Positions 1 to 12,229 of a stretch of 64,000 bases of DNA are shown here, piece by piece. The stretch lies in NCBI GenBank assembly GCA_028023455.1, contig JAQFVV010000042.1:7711922-7775921 (forward strand), in the 5' to 3' direction. Source of the DNA: Epiperipatus broadwayi. Taxonomy: Eukaryota > Onychophora > Udeonychophora > Euonychophora > Peripatidae. Numbering within the stretch: the first letter of the stretch is position 1; the number at the start of each line of letters is the position of its first letter. A program made the translations under genes and the position numbers. The notes below the pieces were generated by a model that worked only from the letters and a program-made list of their open reading frames with translations, did not search any database and was not told the origin of the DNA.

Positions 1-399
1 GACCTTCCTTTTTATGCTTATCTGTAAAAGTTATTATCATGTGTTTGGCCCTGCAGTTTATTTTTCTGATCCCCACTTGAGATATTTGCGAATTAATATT
101 TTTGCATTGGGTAGTTTCCATGCTTATTTATATGGTGTTGCTTCCTAACACGGGTTATTAATGGGTTTATTTATTGTCACTCCTTATCTGTTTGTTTTCG
201 TGGTTGGATCCAGTCTGCGTGTTTTGTCATACAAAGGAGGCCTAATTGATTATTTATTATTTGATAATGTGTGAATATGAAAGGCATATATGTGCACACA
301 TCTGAATAAATTGTCTAGCCTTTGTAAACTTCAGGGATGTTATAGTATTAAAAGTATAATTTATGGAGAAGTGTAATATTCAAACATTTATAAAATATA

Positions 400-588
400 T
401 TAAATATTGGAAAAGAGAAATGAAGTTGAATAACTCCGTGTGTGTGTTTGTTTAAGCAAAAAATCTCTAGTTTAATGTGATTAGTAATAATTATTACTCT
501 ATTTTTCTAAAGTGGATTATATCAAAGTCGTAGATAGAATAATTTGGACCTTGTAAATCAAAATGTAACAATTTATTATTGATAAATG
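400..588 (+). repeat. Diverged direct repeat, copy 1
   Basis: This segment shares ordered blocks with 1,391-1,630: an AAAGAGAAATgAAGTTGAATAA block, then a TCTAGTTTAAT block, then a block ending in TTGTAAATCAAAATgTAACA. Order and spacing are kept but with many substitutions and a roughly 50-base length difference, so the pair is an old duplication or two copies of an unnamed interspersed repeat. No coding potential was seen. Confidence 0.6.
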
Positions 589-1390
589 CTGTAAAGATAT
601 ATTTGAGAGATGGTAACCTGGGCCAATTGATGCATGTCGGTTCAGCACAAAATGCATCTTGTGGGTCATTTGTTTTTTATTATGCCTTTGTTTAACTATG
701 CTATTTCAGTTGTATGCTACCCAAAGCAATGTAAATAGATCAACAACAACAACCCAATTCAAATTTGCAAAATTTTTAATTCGGCAGCCATTTTTTCTTC
801 TTTGAGCCAAGCACATACAGATTATATATATTAATAAAATATCTTCAGTTTGTGTTGAAAGCACATATATTTTATTCTTTTTCTATTATCTTTTGTAAAT
901 TTGATATACACTATTTTGCTTAATAAAATATTTTCTAAAAGTTTTACAAAATTTCAGAATATTGAGTAAACATTAACATAATTGGGGAGATAAGAAGTTC
1001 TTGAAAAAGAGATGAATCTATTGTTTCTACTAAGAGAAAAAAGTTATTGAAAAAAAAAAAAAGAATATTGCCCAGAGTATATTTTATTTACTTTATTTTA
1101 AAGATAGAGTGGATTGTGTAAAATAAAGTAAATATTTATCCATTTATTATTAATAATTATATTACTATACTTTTTTAAAAATTTTGTTTAAAGTATAACA
1201 TATACATATAAAAAAAAAAGTCTTATATATGTCTGTGTTTTGAAAAGTACTTGCAGTTCAATAACATTATATATTGTTTTCTAATCAATGTTTATCAACA
1301 AAAAGTGAGCTAGGGTGGCATGGAACAAAATATAAGATAGTTTGTGGTTCCACTGTATGTTTTTAAAAAATGAGTGGTGATTATTTAATA

Positions 1391-1630
1391 CACATGGGGA
1401 AAGAGAAATAAAGTTGAATAATTCTATGTTTTTGTGTCTTTAATTAAAACATCAGATATATTAATCTTTAACTAAGGTTTAAAGTTTTTATCTGGGTTAG
1501 AAATAATATCTAGTTTAATAAATGATTACTGATAACCATTACTATATATATGTATTTAGAGTGGGTTGTTTTAGAGTTATGGATAGAATAAGTTTGACAT
1601 TTGTAAATCAAAATATAACAATATATTAAT
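1391..1630 (+). repeat. Diverged direct repeat, copy 2
   Basis: This is the partner of 400-588, in the same orientation. The longest near-identical part is the end block around 1,575-1,625 (GATAGAATAA...TTGTAAATCAAAATATAACA). Copy 2 has extra sequence in its middle. Nothing coding was seen. Confidence 0.6.
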
Positions 1631-1829
1631 ATAACAAACATCAAATATATATTATATGTATAATTAAAATGCATGGAAGACTAAGCAATTTAAATGCATA
1701 AGAACGTAGATTGAGTAGTATTCAACTTATTTCATATTCTTCAATTATTTACCATTTGTGAGTTATATATATCTAAAACACAATGTAAGTTTTTAACAGT
1801 ATAAGCATTATGGCCATCATCATAATCAT

Positions 1830-3180
1830 TTTCAACTATTATCAATTCATTGCAAGATGAAGATCTCTCCAAGTTCATCCATCTTTTTTAATCTCTAACC
1901 TCTCTTCTCCACAGCACCCCAGCACACTTCCTTATTTCATCCATCCATCTTACATATGGTATCTTTCTAGGTCATTTACAATTTCTTGAAATCCAGTTTA
2001 AGATTTTAACTGTTCATCTACTATTATTTCTTCTAAAAATATGTCCAACCCAACTCCATTTCAGTCTCTTAATTCTTTTGATGATATCAGTACACCTATT
2101 TTTTCTCTTACCTGTGTATTTTGTTTTCAATCTTGTCTTGTTATTCCTAACATACATCTTATTTTGTTGAGTGATCTGAAGTCTTTGTATTGCTCTTCTG
2201 TTAAGAATCCAATTCTCAGATCTGTAAAAACTGGTAAAATACATTTATTAATTATTTTTTTTCAAACACATAGACATGTTTCTTTTTAATCTTGTTATAT
2301 CTATCAAAAACACTCCTTGATTAATTTCATTCATTACGTTTCCATCTGTAGTAATAAGATATTTGTAGTTGTTAACTTCTTACTCATCATTATTTACTTT
2401 GGTTTTTTTTTTTTAGAAAATCCATTGAACATTACTTTAGTCTTTTTAACATTTACCTTCAATCCTACTTTTGTACTTTCATCTGATAAATAACTCTTGC
2501 AACATTTTCTGAAGCTCTAAAGCATTATTTGCAAAAACAACTACATCAACTGAAAAATCTAGATAACTTTAATAATGTTGATTTACTTTTATTCTCTTAA
2601 CTTCCTCATTTTGATTCACAAAATACTTCTTGCAAAATTGCTGTAAAAAGTTTTGGAGATGTGGAGTCTTGCTGTCATATTCGCATTTCAATTCTAATCT
2701 TTTTAATACCATTATGTAATTTAATTATTGCTGTTGCATTTTTATATTCTTTAGAATATGACAGTATCCTGGGTCTATATCTAAAGAAATGCTTATAGAA
2801 TCAAATGCCTTTTCATAATCTACAAAATCCAAAGTATAATGGCAACTCATATTCTTTTAATACTTGGATATGATTCACTATACTAAAACCATCATTAAAT
2901 TCAGCTTATTCTTTTGAGTTGCAATTATTTGGTAAAAATTTTGTATAGAACTGATAAAAGAATGATAGGTCTGTAACTTTTAATATCTTCTTTATCATCT
3001 TTTTAAAATATTAATACTGCATTCTTCAAATCATTTAGGACATCCTTATCATTTAGACATTTGGTATATAACTTTGCCAACATTTTTTTCTATTTCTATA
3101 TCTTTTAGGATACTGATTATAATTCCATCATTATCTGGAGATTTTCCCTTCATAAATTTAATTGCATGTCTCACTTCTTA
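1830..3180 (-). mobile_element. RTE-type LINE remnant, 5' truncated
   Basis: Read on the minus strand, broken frames give reverse transcriptase pieces typical of RTE LINEs. First comes a linker block with FMKGKSPDNDGI (near 3,150). Next is a block with ALELQKMLQEL followed by a KVMFNGF-like end (about 2,420-2,540), which follows the catalytic FADD region in this family. Last is the C-terminal block around 2,014-2,244 with SENWILNRR, QRLQITQQNKM, RCTDIIKRIKRLKWSW and VGHIFRRNN, then RWMDEIRK. Many stops and frameshifts make it a dead copy. It lacks the endonuclease and is therefore 5' truncated. The 3' end near 1,830 is marked by a short ATCATCATAATC-type run, as is common for RTE tails. It is the same family as 21,110-21,590 and 28,500-30,310. 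Confidence 0.85.
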
Positions 3181-3599
3181 ATTTGAAATCCTGGCAATTC
3201 AGAAAATGTAGTAGAGACACAAAACAATTACCAAGTAACACAATATGGAAATATGGTCAAATGACCATAAATATTAAAGCTTTATTAATAATAATATACA
3301 GATATATGAACCCATATGTTACTATGCTAGAAAATTCATTGTACAATAATAAAACCACTATTTCTTTAAAGTCATTAAATTAACTTATATGCCAGTATTA
3401 TACCAGCATTTTATTTGTAGCATGATTAATCAAGAATTGTTGTTATCTAACTAATTTATTGCATATAGATTTGATGAATATTGAATATATAAATATGTGA
3501 AAGAGATGCACTGTACCCCTCTGTTACAAAATATTAAATAACAGACACTTATATAATGCATCTTCTAATATGTAATTATTTAATAATTTATTTTTGATG
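3181..3599. other. AT-rich spacer
   Basis: This spacer lies between the RTE remnant and the gag remnant. No gene, splice-flanked exon or recognisable repeat was seen. Confidence 0.5.
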
Positions 3600-4890
3600 C
3601 CATCTGGTATGATCTTTTCATATTAGGAGACCTCCAAGCAGTTTGACCCTGGATGGCTGCTGTTAGTATTTCCTTATCTTCTCTGGGGATTCTTTGGTTA
3701 AGTTTCCAAATTCTATTGCTGTGAGCAATTCAGATATTTCTTTAATACTGATACTTCTGCAGCTTAACATTAGGTGCTGGACCTAGAGTGTCACGTTGTT
3801 TCGAATTCTAATGATGTTCCCCATCTGATAGTGGGAATGCTGTTAGTTACCTAAGATGCAAGACTTGTCACAGGAAAAATTGAGTGTGCTTCTCCCCCAT
3901 TGCATTAAAGTATTTCTCATGTGAGATCCAATGCAGTATACCACCCTGCCTCTCTTCACTACTAATGCTTTGACTCAAGGCCATACAATAATTTCCAAAT
4001 ATTTTTGGTTTCTGGGCTAAGCACTCCCACCAATTCCAAGCCAAACAATGTAAATGATTTCTGACAATTGGCATCTGCTTTTCTCATAGTTCATAGAACA
4101 AAAATAGTTCATTGAGGCTCTCTAGATGACCATTGGACTTTCACCAATGTCCCTTCTAAATCCCTTGATTCATAAACTGGGCTACTAAGGGTTTTTTTCT
4201 ATGCTCTTCAAATTATTTATGGGAGTTATAGTAATGTGGGGTTTGTTAGTTTATTTGATGAGGTCTGGAGATACATATGTTGAATATCAATTGGGTTCAC
4301 TCCTTTCATATGTTCTCACTCTTTGCCACATTATTTTCAAGGAAATCTTGTGACATATTCTATCCCAGCTTCTCTTTCTGTCTCTAATTGTATAGTTCTT
4401 TCTTCCTGATCCATGTGATCCCATGTGCTTTCTTGGGTGGGTCTCTTCACCTTTTCCTCTACTGTGTCTGATTTGTTTTTTAATCAACACTTGAACCTCT
4501 TCTCTCAGTTGTTGCATATTTTCTATTATCTTGTGCTATCTTCCTTTCAATGCTGAGATCCTGTACTTTTCCCATTTTTCCTCTCTCTCTTGGACTTTTT
4601 TGGTTCAAACTGTTTAATATTTATTCTGGACATCTACTGATCATTTTCTCCATGGCCTCTTTCATGTTTTCTGGTTCCTCTACCCTTTTTTCTTTTCATA
4701 TTCTCTATTTCTTCAACCCTTTTTTTCCTCCATGGACTCTATCCTTCCTTGATATTCCTTTGCCTTTTCTGCTTCTTCTACTCTTTTTCTTTCTATGCTT
4801 TCCATTATTTTCATTTCTATTAGAAGTATGGCTCAGGGGTACCAACCCCTGCGTCCCTGACTATTAGATTGCATCTTGAGTTTATTATCC
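3600..4890 (-). pseudogene. Decayed Ty3/gypsy gag
   Basis: The minus strand, read through several frameshifts, resembles an LTR-retrotransposon Gag. It starts with a highly charged coiled-coil stretch (about 4,500-4,880; fragments such as KRVEEAEKAKEYQGRIESM and LREEVQVLIKKQ). A capsid-like region follows, with fragments LYGLESK near 3,980, VTSLASxVTNSIPTIRWG near 3,830-3,880, and EVSVLKKYLNCSQQxNLET near 3,690-3,760. The order charged coil, LESR-like, T..LA..AYP-like and LK..NLEE-like matches gypsy Gag proteins of animals. No protease or pol follows; the lower coordinates hold an unrelated RTE piece, so only the gag survives. The plus-strand open frame at 4,550-4,867 is a pyrimidine-rich shadow of the coiled coil. 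The assignment rests on motif spacing, not on an alignment. Confidence 0.55.
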
Positions 4891-6640
4891 ATGAACCCAA
4901 TGTTAGTATTCACTTCTAATCCATTATTTTCATTTTCACAATTATCCTCCATTGGCAGTTTTCCTTCTTTTCCTACCTTTCCTTTTTTTGGCTCAAATGA
5001 CATTTACTATATGATAAATATAAGTTTTTCTTATTCTAATAATCCATAAAAGAGGAAATGATTTAATCATTTTCTTGGTTTTTCATCATTCACTAGTCCA
5101 CTCTTCCATATCATCATCCTGAATTGTTGTTTTTTCATTGGATCTCAGCTTCAGTTATCAGTTGAATTATATTTTATTTTACCTGTATCCCACTTATCTC
5201 CCTGTGTTTGCTAGCTGTATAGATATTGATACTTATTGTTTTATTCATCTCTGTATAGATATGAGCATTTAATCTGAGACAATAATATACTGAAATAATA
5301 GAGCCTTCTTTTCCATCTTGCTTCTTGTTAATCACTCTGTTCCCCTGAAAAGAAAGAAGAGAAAAAAATATATATACAATCTTATTATATTATTCATCTG
5401 ATCACTGTATCACATGGTTATTTGTGTCCCTTTTTATCAGTGATCTAACCACCATAAGATTCGTATTGCCTGGAATATATTTCAACAAAAGGGGGGAGAA
5501 AGGAAAGCAAAAAAAACTACACTTTCAAATTTCACCTATTTCATAACAAAAATAATTTTCTCCTTGATCTTAGGAATTCCCATATATGTGCATATGAAAC
5601 AACATGTTCTCTCTATATAATAACACCATCAGGATTTATACTTTATCGATCTAAGCCCTATGTTGGCATGCCAGATTATACAAAAAAACTTGTAATGGTC
5701 AGAAAGTATAGTTGCTCTAACTATACCCAGAGATACAGCTAAGAAGTTTTGAGCCCTATTCCCATTTCCAGATTACATCTAAACAATCCACTCTCTTAAC
5801 CCACAAGAGTTAAAATTTTATCTATATATCCTGGTGATCAGGTAGAGGCAAAACTTAAGAAATTCTAACTAGGGGTAGTGGTTGGGATTTGACATTAACT
5901 ATAATGATGGACAAGCATGACATATTAACATTACATGCTATACTTTATTATTAGTCCAATAAAGAAGTCAACATTTCATAATACACACACATATATTGAA
6001 ACAGTTATATCTGTTTCACCTATTATCTTTGATAATAGTATATATTTTGTTGCACTTAGATGACGTGTATTTCTTAAATTTTAAAAACTTTGTGCTTATA
6101 ATATTGCGAGTATGTGCATATATAATCGTCCTATTAATTATATACAAATACAGTCTCAAATATTTATATGCGAGCATATTCCGTTAGATTTGTCAAAACT
6201 GAAATAAATAACTGTGTAATTAAAATTTATCTATATAGCAGCATAATATTAAAATTCTAATATTACTTATTTTTCAATATTCTTTCTAAATTATTTAAGT
6301 CAGTATTCATTTTAACTAATTTCCAAGTTAGATAATTTTCAATTCTTTTGTTTTCTTAAAATTACAAGCAGAAAGTTTTATCAGTTTTAACACTTCGTTC
6401 TAAAAATAAATCTTTGGCCAAAATTTTGACCTATTTAAAAATTATAACTAAGACCAATTATAATATTCAGTCAGGCATAAATCTATACAAAAATCTATAC
6501 AAATTGCTTGTGACCATTCTCTTGAAAATATATCTTTTAACTATGACGTTGATTAAAACAATAGAGCCTTTCCATGTTCAGATTTAGTTATACTAAATAT
6601 TATACTAACTGGGTATTTGGTTAAAGGCTAGTTCGAAACT
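4891..6640. other. AT-rich spacer
   Basis: No credible coding sequence or structured repeat was seen. A moderately complex stretch lies near 5,640-5,930 but gave no recognisable motif on either strand. Confidence 0.5.
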
Positions 6641-7175
6641 AGTCATCTTGTGATGTGGCATGACTCAAAATAGGAGGTTACTACTGTCAAAAATACAGTA
6701 TAAAAAGGGCCAAAATAGCCAGCAAGGGTCCTCTTCCATCATCTATCATCATCCGTCTTAAGTTTTGCTGTTGCTGTGAACATTGTGATTGCTGCCGAAA
6801 TTATTTCCAAAGGCCAGAGCTGAAGCTAAGTAAGAAAACTGTTACTGCTGTTTAACAAAACTAAATCTTAAAAAGCCACCATCAAAGCTGCTCCAAAGAT
6901 GACAGTGGGCTAGAGACAAAGAGACAGCTGTTTGCTCTTCCATGAGCGGCTACCGATGAGAGAAAACCTCTACCATGCCCATCACAGTAAGAAAGAAGCT
7001 GTACCTGAGAGACCAGAGAGTTCCTGACCAGAGAAATGGGGAAAGCTGCCACAGAAATAAATTTGCGAAGCTATGTCCAGACTAAACCCTAAGAGAAGCC
7101 CAGTCTGACTGAATAGAAAGAGAAGTGTAATGAACAATGCCTTAAAGACTTTCCGGTAAATCCTTTCTGCCAAAT
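6640..7175 (+). promoter_or_regulatory. LTR-like TATA promoter segment A
   Basis: A clear TATA box (TATAAAAAG at 6,699-6,707) is followed by about 450 bases that are richer in G+C and purines than the surroundings and have no long open frame. This layout is typical of the U3-R-U5 part of an LTR or of a non-coding repeat promoter. Segment B at 13,454-14,045 has the same layout, and both are followed by tandem arrays and a shared end block. No flanking target duplication was identified, so the element borders are unknown. A promoter of a host gene is possible, but no splice-flanked coding exon follows. Confidence 0.35.
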
Positions 7176-7614
7176 ATTAAATCTCATAACTAAAACATAT
7201 TTTAAATAAAAGCTAGCTAAATAAATCACACAATTTTATTTTCTAAATGTTCAATTAAAATGTTTATCTTAAATTTGTTTAAATCTTAGAACACTCTCCA
7301 AATTCTTGCTTGATCATTAATAATTTTAAATAATCCTAAACATCTAGTTTCTATAAAACCATACAAGAAAGTCATTTCTAAATTATAAATCTTATTGATT
7401 GTTTATGCAATTTATCCTTATGTCATCTATCTATAGTTTTAAGTTCATGTTTATTGATTTATGCTGTGTTTTTATCAGAACAGAATCTTGTGTGTTAATA
7501 AATTATCAGGGGGAGGGGAGTGAGTAATCACTTTTAGTATATCAGAGTATTGCGATATAAAGAATATAGCCAAAACTCCTTTCTGAAATAACACTTATTT
7601 ATGCTAGAGTGAAT

Positions 7615-8245
7615 CGATATTTATAATGCCCGAACAAGTTATTTAAAATTAAAATCTTTGCTAAAGTATTTAAAATTAAAATATTTTGCTAAAGTTATTT
7701 AAAATGTATATTTAGCGTATATTATTTAAAACGCATCTTTTTCCAAGTTATCTAGAATGAAAATGTTTGCTAAAGTTAGTTAAAATGTATATTTGTGTAT
7801 ATTATATAAAACGCATCTTTTTCTCAAGTTATTGAAAATGGAAATCATTTACTAAAGTTATTTAAAATGTATAATTTGCGTATATTATTTAAAACACATC
7901 TTTTATCAAGTTATATAAAATGAAAAGGTTTGCTAAAGTTAGTTAAAACATATATATTGCGTATGTTATTTAAAACGCAGATTTTGCCCAGATTAGTTAA
8001 GAATTATATTTGCGTAAGTGATTTAAAATATGTATTTTGCCAGTTATTTGAAAAAGTATATTTTACGCAAGCTATTTAAAATGTAGGTTTGCATTCGCTA
8101 TTCAAAACATTTTGCATTTTTAGTAAGGTCTATTTTGACGAATTATTTAAGATGAGTAATTTATTTTGATGAATTATTTAAGATGAGTAATTTATTTAAA
8201 ATCAATAATTTGCATGAGCTATTTTATAACTCATATTTTATTATT
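7615..8245 (+). repeat. Minisatellite, about 82-bp unit
   Basis: At least three clear units of roughly 82 bases, plus degenerate flanking units, repeat the pattern GCTAAAGTTATTTAAAATG, a GCGTATATTATTTAAAACGC core and a CAAGTTAT..AAAATG part. Each unit is itself built of about 27-base pieces containing TTATTTAAAA, so it is a higher-order array. Units decay toward the right end. It lies inside the region bounded by promoter segment A and the end block at 9,888-10,120. Confidence 0.8.
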
Positions 8246-9164
8246 TAAAAATCAGTTTGATATTAGATGTAGATTATACATATAATTAATGCCCCCAGTT
8301 CTAAAAGTCTTAAGTCTGCTATAACTTCGTTTAATTAGAGAATAAGTAGCTATGCAGATAACCTTAAATCAGATTCTCATTATCGCCTTTATCATATAAT
8401 TTAGTAAGTTCATTTATGAACTGACCGGTGGGAGTAGCACCGAAGAAGCTAAGATTTTGGCGTAATTAATTTATAAAATATTAATTTAGCATTGCAAATG
8501 TATTGCTAATTTGCATAAATATGCATATCTATGTGCTATGTCTATAAAGGCCCATCTCAAGATTGTTCCATGTCCAGTCATGCCTCGAAAGTTTAGGCAA
8601 CTGCGACATTTCTTCGTATTTCATCAAGTCACGCCTCGAAAGTTTAGGCAAATGTACAGTTACTCGTACTTAACAGAACCAAAGCATTTCCAAAGGGCTC
8701 ATAAGCCAATCTTCTGTTCATTTAATTAAAAGGTCTCTTCCATTATAGCAAGCAGATCGGTTAGGGAACTGTTTACTAGGTAATAAACCCAATTAAGAAT
8801 GCATTCGAGTCGCACTTATCTGATACTATAGTTTCAAACGCACTAGAATCTGATGTTCCACTACCATCATGTCCCAGTTCAACTTCCCTAGAAAGTAACT
8901 TCAGTTTTGATCTGATCTAGAATCTGATTTAATGTGTTTATCTGTATAACAATTATATATCATGCAAATGTCTCTATAATATGATTTTGAATATATTTAT
9001 AATATAACCTTAAACTTAGTAATTATAATATAATTTTAAACTTAGTAATAATAATATAATCTCTTATTTATCAACAAATTGATCACTCTAGCTAACTATA
9101 ACCGATTCCAAATATATAAAACCTAGCATGAATTAGAACATGAAAGATGACATAAGCTTATTAA
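8246..9164. other. Spacer with a short tandem duplication
   Basis: The stretch is AT-rich with a few more complex patches. At 8,573-8,672 a roughly 50-base segment is duplicated (TCACGCCTCGAAAGTTTAGG is the repeated core). The open frame at 8,511-8,729 spans this duplication and is not considered a gene. Confidence 0.5.
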
Positions 9165-9736
9165 AAAGTCCATTGCTTTGTGATATTATAAATTTTATAA
9201 CTCGAGAATTCACTCATTGCCTTGTGGTATTATTTTATAACCCTGAGAATCCACTCATTGCTTGTAATATTATTTGATAACCTAGAGAATCCACTCATTG
9301 CTTGTAATATTTTTTGATAACCTAGAGAATCCACTCATTGCTTGAAATATTATTTGATAACCTAGAGAATCCACTCATTGCTTGTAATATTATTTGATAA
9401 CCTAGAGAATCCACTCATTGCTTTGTAATATTATTTGATAACCTAGAGAATCCATTGCTTTGTAATATTATTTTATAACCCTGAAAATCCACTCATTGCT
9501 TGTAATATTATTTTATAACTCTGAAAATCCACTCAATGCTTGTAATATTATTTTATAACTCTGAGAATCCACTCATTGCTTGTAATTTTATTTTATAACT
9601 CTGAGAACCCACTCAATGCTTTGTAATATTATTTTATAACCCTGAGAATTCACTCATTTCTTTGTAATATTGTTTGATAACCTTGAGAATCCACTCATTG
9701 CTTTGTGATATTATTTTATAACCCTGAGAATCCACT
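9165..9736 (+). repeat. Minisatellite, 40-46-bp unit, about 13 copies
   Basis: The repeat unit is close to GAGAATCCACTCATTGCTT followed by GTAATATTATTTgATAACCT. About 13 copies of 40 to 46 bases run without interruption. Central units are almost identical and outer units diverge, as expected from unequal exchange. It is not coding. Confidence 0.9.
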
Positions 9737-9887
9737 CACCTGCGTGTGAGCTAGCTATACACCAGTTACTATGCTTTAGTATTTATTAAATGTTATATTA
9801 AATTTATGAAATATAAATTTGTCTCAGTCTCATTACTTGCTCATTGTCTTATGAATCACTGGTTAAGTCATATAATAGGATATGTAA

Positions 9888-10120
9888 TAGGGGGGAATGT
9901 CTCATGTTTTACTGCTTTGCTATTGCTGGAATGTGATTAAAGAGATATCGAGTGTAACCTCAGGCATGTCCTTCCCGATGGGTTGACTTGGAAGCACAAG
10001 GGAGAGAGTTAAGGTATGATCAGACGTAGGGTATTACTATCCTGACTTGGTCAGCTTTTGGTTCTCTGGCTTGGACTCTCAGTCTGTTGAGCAAATGTAC
10101 AAACCTGACCATTACAATAT
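9888..10120 (+). repeat. Conserved end block, copy 1
   Basis: A polypurine-like run (ATAGGGGGGAA) precedes a 220-base segment that starts TGTCTCATG and ends CCATTACA. It aligns by eye with 16,344-16,572: shared landmarks are TCTCATG, a GATATC..GTGT motif, a CCTGAC..G..T region and the end GACCxxTACAATAT. A TG...CA segment behind a polypurine tract resembles a 3' LTR, but no coding region or matching 5' LTR was found. The pogo/Tigger-like element at 10,122 starts just beyond it, at a TA. Confidence 0.45.
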
Positions 10121-10121
10121 A

Positions 10122-11471
10122 CACCTGGGTCTCGTTTTACATGGATTTATTTAACGCAATTTTGAAGTTATGCAATTCATGTTTCTTCTTAATATTTTTG
10201 TATGCGGTTTTCTTTTATGCATTAACACTGTATTAGATCGGAAGTCGAACTCCAATAATGTACTATTATTTTAAATAATAAATTTCATGCACTTACGTCA
10301 TATTTAAAGTAATAGCACATTATTGGAATTCAACTTTCATCTTAATAATTTCAATATTTTCAGTGCTTTATAATAGTAAGATTTTATGCAATAATGAAAT
10401 TAAAATCATGATTTCCACATTTTATGTACACACATTAAATTTTACAAGATTATAATGTAAATTTGTTCAAACATTGTGCGTGTTAATTTTGCATTTTAAA
10501 TCACATTCTGTTTTTGCTTTTTAAAAAAGAACGTAATCAATTATTAATCATTTAGTGCAAGTTTATTTTTAAAAAGTGAGTAATAGCAGTGAGCACAATT
10601 AAATTTGACAATTAAAAATTAAAATCTGATATTTAATTGTAATTACCAATTTAAAAATTACTTAAGGCGACCTGAAATTAATGTGATGTGAAACGAAATT
10701 TGATTTTAAATGGAATTGAAAATTAAAGACAAAATTAAGAATTTAATTTTTAGTTGTTAGTTTTAATTAAATTTTTCCTAGCAGTGTAGAAAAAGATAAT
10801 GAAACAGAAGTGGAACTTGTTCCTTTCACTGCAAAAATGATTTGAGGTCTTCAACTTTCTAATTAGTTGGCAAATTATTTTCTTATTAATGACACTAATC
10901 ATGAACGTGCTCTTAAATTCCAATGAGAGCTAAATGGTTGTATGTCTGGATATCGCAAGCTTCATAAGCAATTAATAAAATCATTGTCTCGAAGATTAAT
11001 TACTAATTATGTTGTCACCAGAAAACCATTAACACAACATGAAAGTGAAGTTGGCGCTAGTTGTATTTCCTTTTGTGAAGAATCTGATTTTTTACCAGTT
11101 TGCAAACAAAGCTGTTTATTGGCAAATAGCGATAATAATTAAAACGTGTATAAAAAATGTAAATTACTGTACTGTAAATTATGCATAAAATTATATTGTT
11201 TTGAATAAAATTAAATATTATAGTTAAAAAAAGTTTATCTATCAATTTTTTTCAAATTTGAAATTTTTTACTAGTCATATTTTATTTCCTTATTTTTTTT
11301 TTGTGCGAATTTTAAAGTAATTTTACATTGGTGCTTTGCTTTTATGCGATTTTTGAAAAATCACAGTGTGTATTCTCCCTTTTTCAAGGTAAGTTACGTC
11401 TATTTTTGTGTAATTTCTTTTGCGCGTGTTTTCTGAGGAACCTATCTATTGCGAAAAATGAGACCCAGGTG
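10122..11471. mobile_element. Pogo/Tigger-like DNA transposon derivative, TA-flanked
   Basis: The 1,350-base segment is bounded by inverted termini: CACCTGGGTCTCGTTTTACA at the left and the reverse complement, ending AAAAATGAGACCCAGGTG, at the right. It is flanked on both sides by TA, the target duplication of Tc1/mariner-superfamily elements. Sub-terminal TTTTATGCGATTTTT-like motifs resemble those of pogo/Tigger ends. Internally, 10,790-11,140 carries one broken plus-strand frame (pieces ELVPFTAKM, LINDTNHERALKFQ and NGCMSGYRKLHKQLIKS) that could be a transposase C-terminal leftover, but I cannot confirm this. The size is well below an autonomous element, so it is an internally deleted, non-autonomous copy. 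Confidence 0.7.
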
Positions 11472-12229
11472 TATATATATAATAAGTAGAGAGTCCTTGC
11501 ATGTTTACATAAGGTTAGCTATGACTTCCAATATTTTAAAAAAAAAAAAATCCATTGATACAAATAATTTTGAATGACTGGGTTTCCATTATGCAGAGAG
11601 TATGGGCATAATTCTCTATGGTATGTATATATTCCAAGGGTGAATAACCCTTAGATAGTTAAACAGATTGATAAATAACTTAACATAAAAGTCTAGCCTC
11701 ATTTATGCAAAAAGAAATGTGATAAACTATAATGGATACTAAACAATCAATCCTCATAGCATCGCATGCATATATCCATAGACATTACTATTATAAAGGA
11801 TGGGACTAAATGCGGCACTCAGTGAAAAAATATATATATATAAAGCATATCTCTACTACATTAACATCTTAATCATTCTGACAATTTGATTTATGGATGG
11901 CTGGCTTGCTATAATAATCACTATTTAGGGAACTCGTTCACCTTAGCATGACCCAAATTCAGGAAAGAAGGATGCTTCGGTAACCCAAATATTTATTGCT
12001 TCTCATAATTTGCCCCATTTAATATGAGTTAATTCTGGGCAGGTGGTGTTTATCTAGTGTTAGTGAAAATAATTTGAAAAAAAAAAAAACTGTAGAGGGA
12101 CATGAAATAATATCACTATGTCTGCAAGGGATACAGTCAAACTGACTCTAGTATTAAAGTCTGATTAAAATCCCTTATAAAGATGCAGGCTCACTAGATG
12201 CTACTATGTTAAAAATTTGTTATTAAAAT
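11472..12229. other. AT-rich spacer
   Basis: No gene was recognised. The stretch holds a TA run at about 11,829 and poly-A stretches only. Confidence 0.5.

Larger units (their letters stand above)
1..1829. other. AT-rich spacer, no gene seen
   Basis: The stretch is AT-rich with short poly-A and TA runs and no reading frame that looks coding. The only structure seen is a diverged direct repeat, listed separately (400-588 and 1,391-1,630). It could be intergenic or intronic. Confidence 0.6.

Noticed and set aside
2041-2289. 82-codon plus-strand frame.
   Set aside because: It overlaps the RTE C-terminal coding region on the minus strand, which explains its openness.
4550-4867. 105-codon plus-strand frame that looks like a hydrophobic membrane protein.
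   Set aside because: It is the pyrimidine-rich complement of the charged coiled-coil of the decayed gag.
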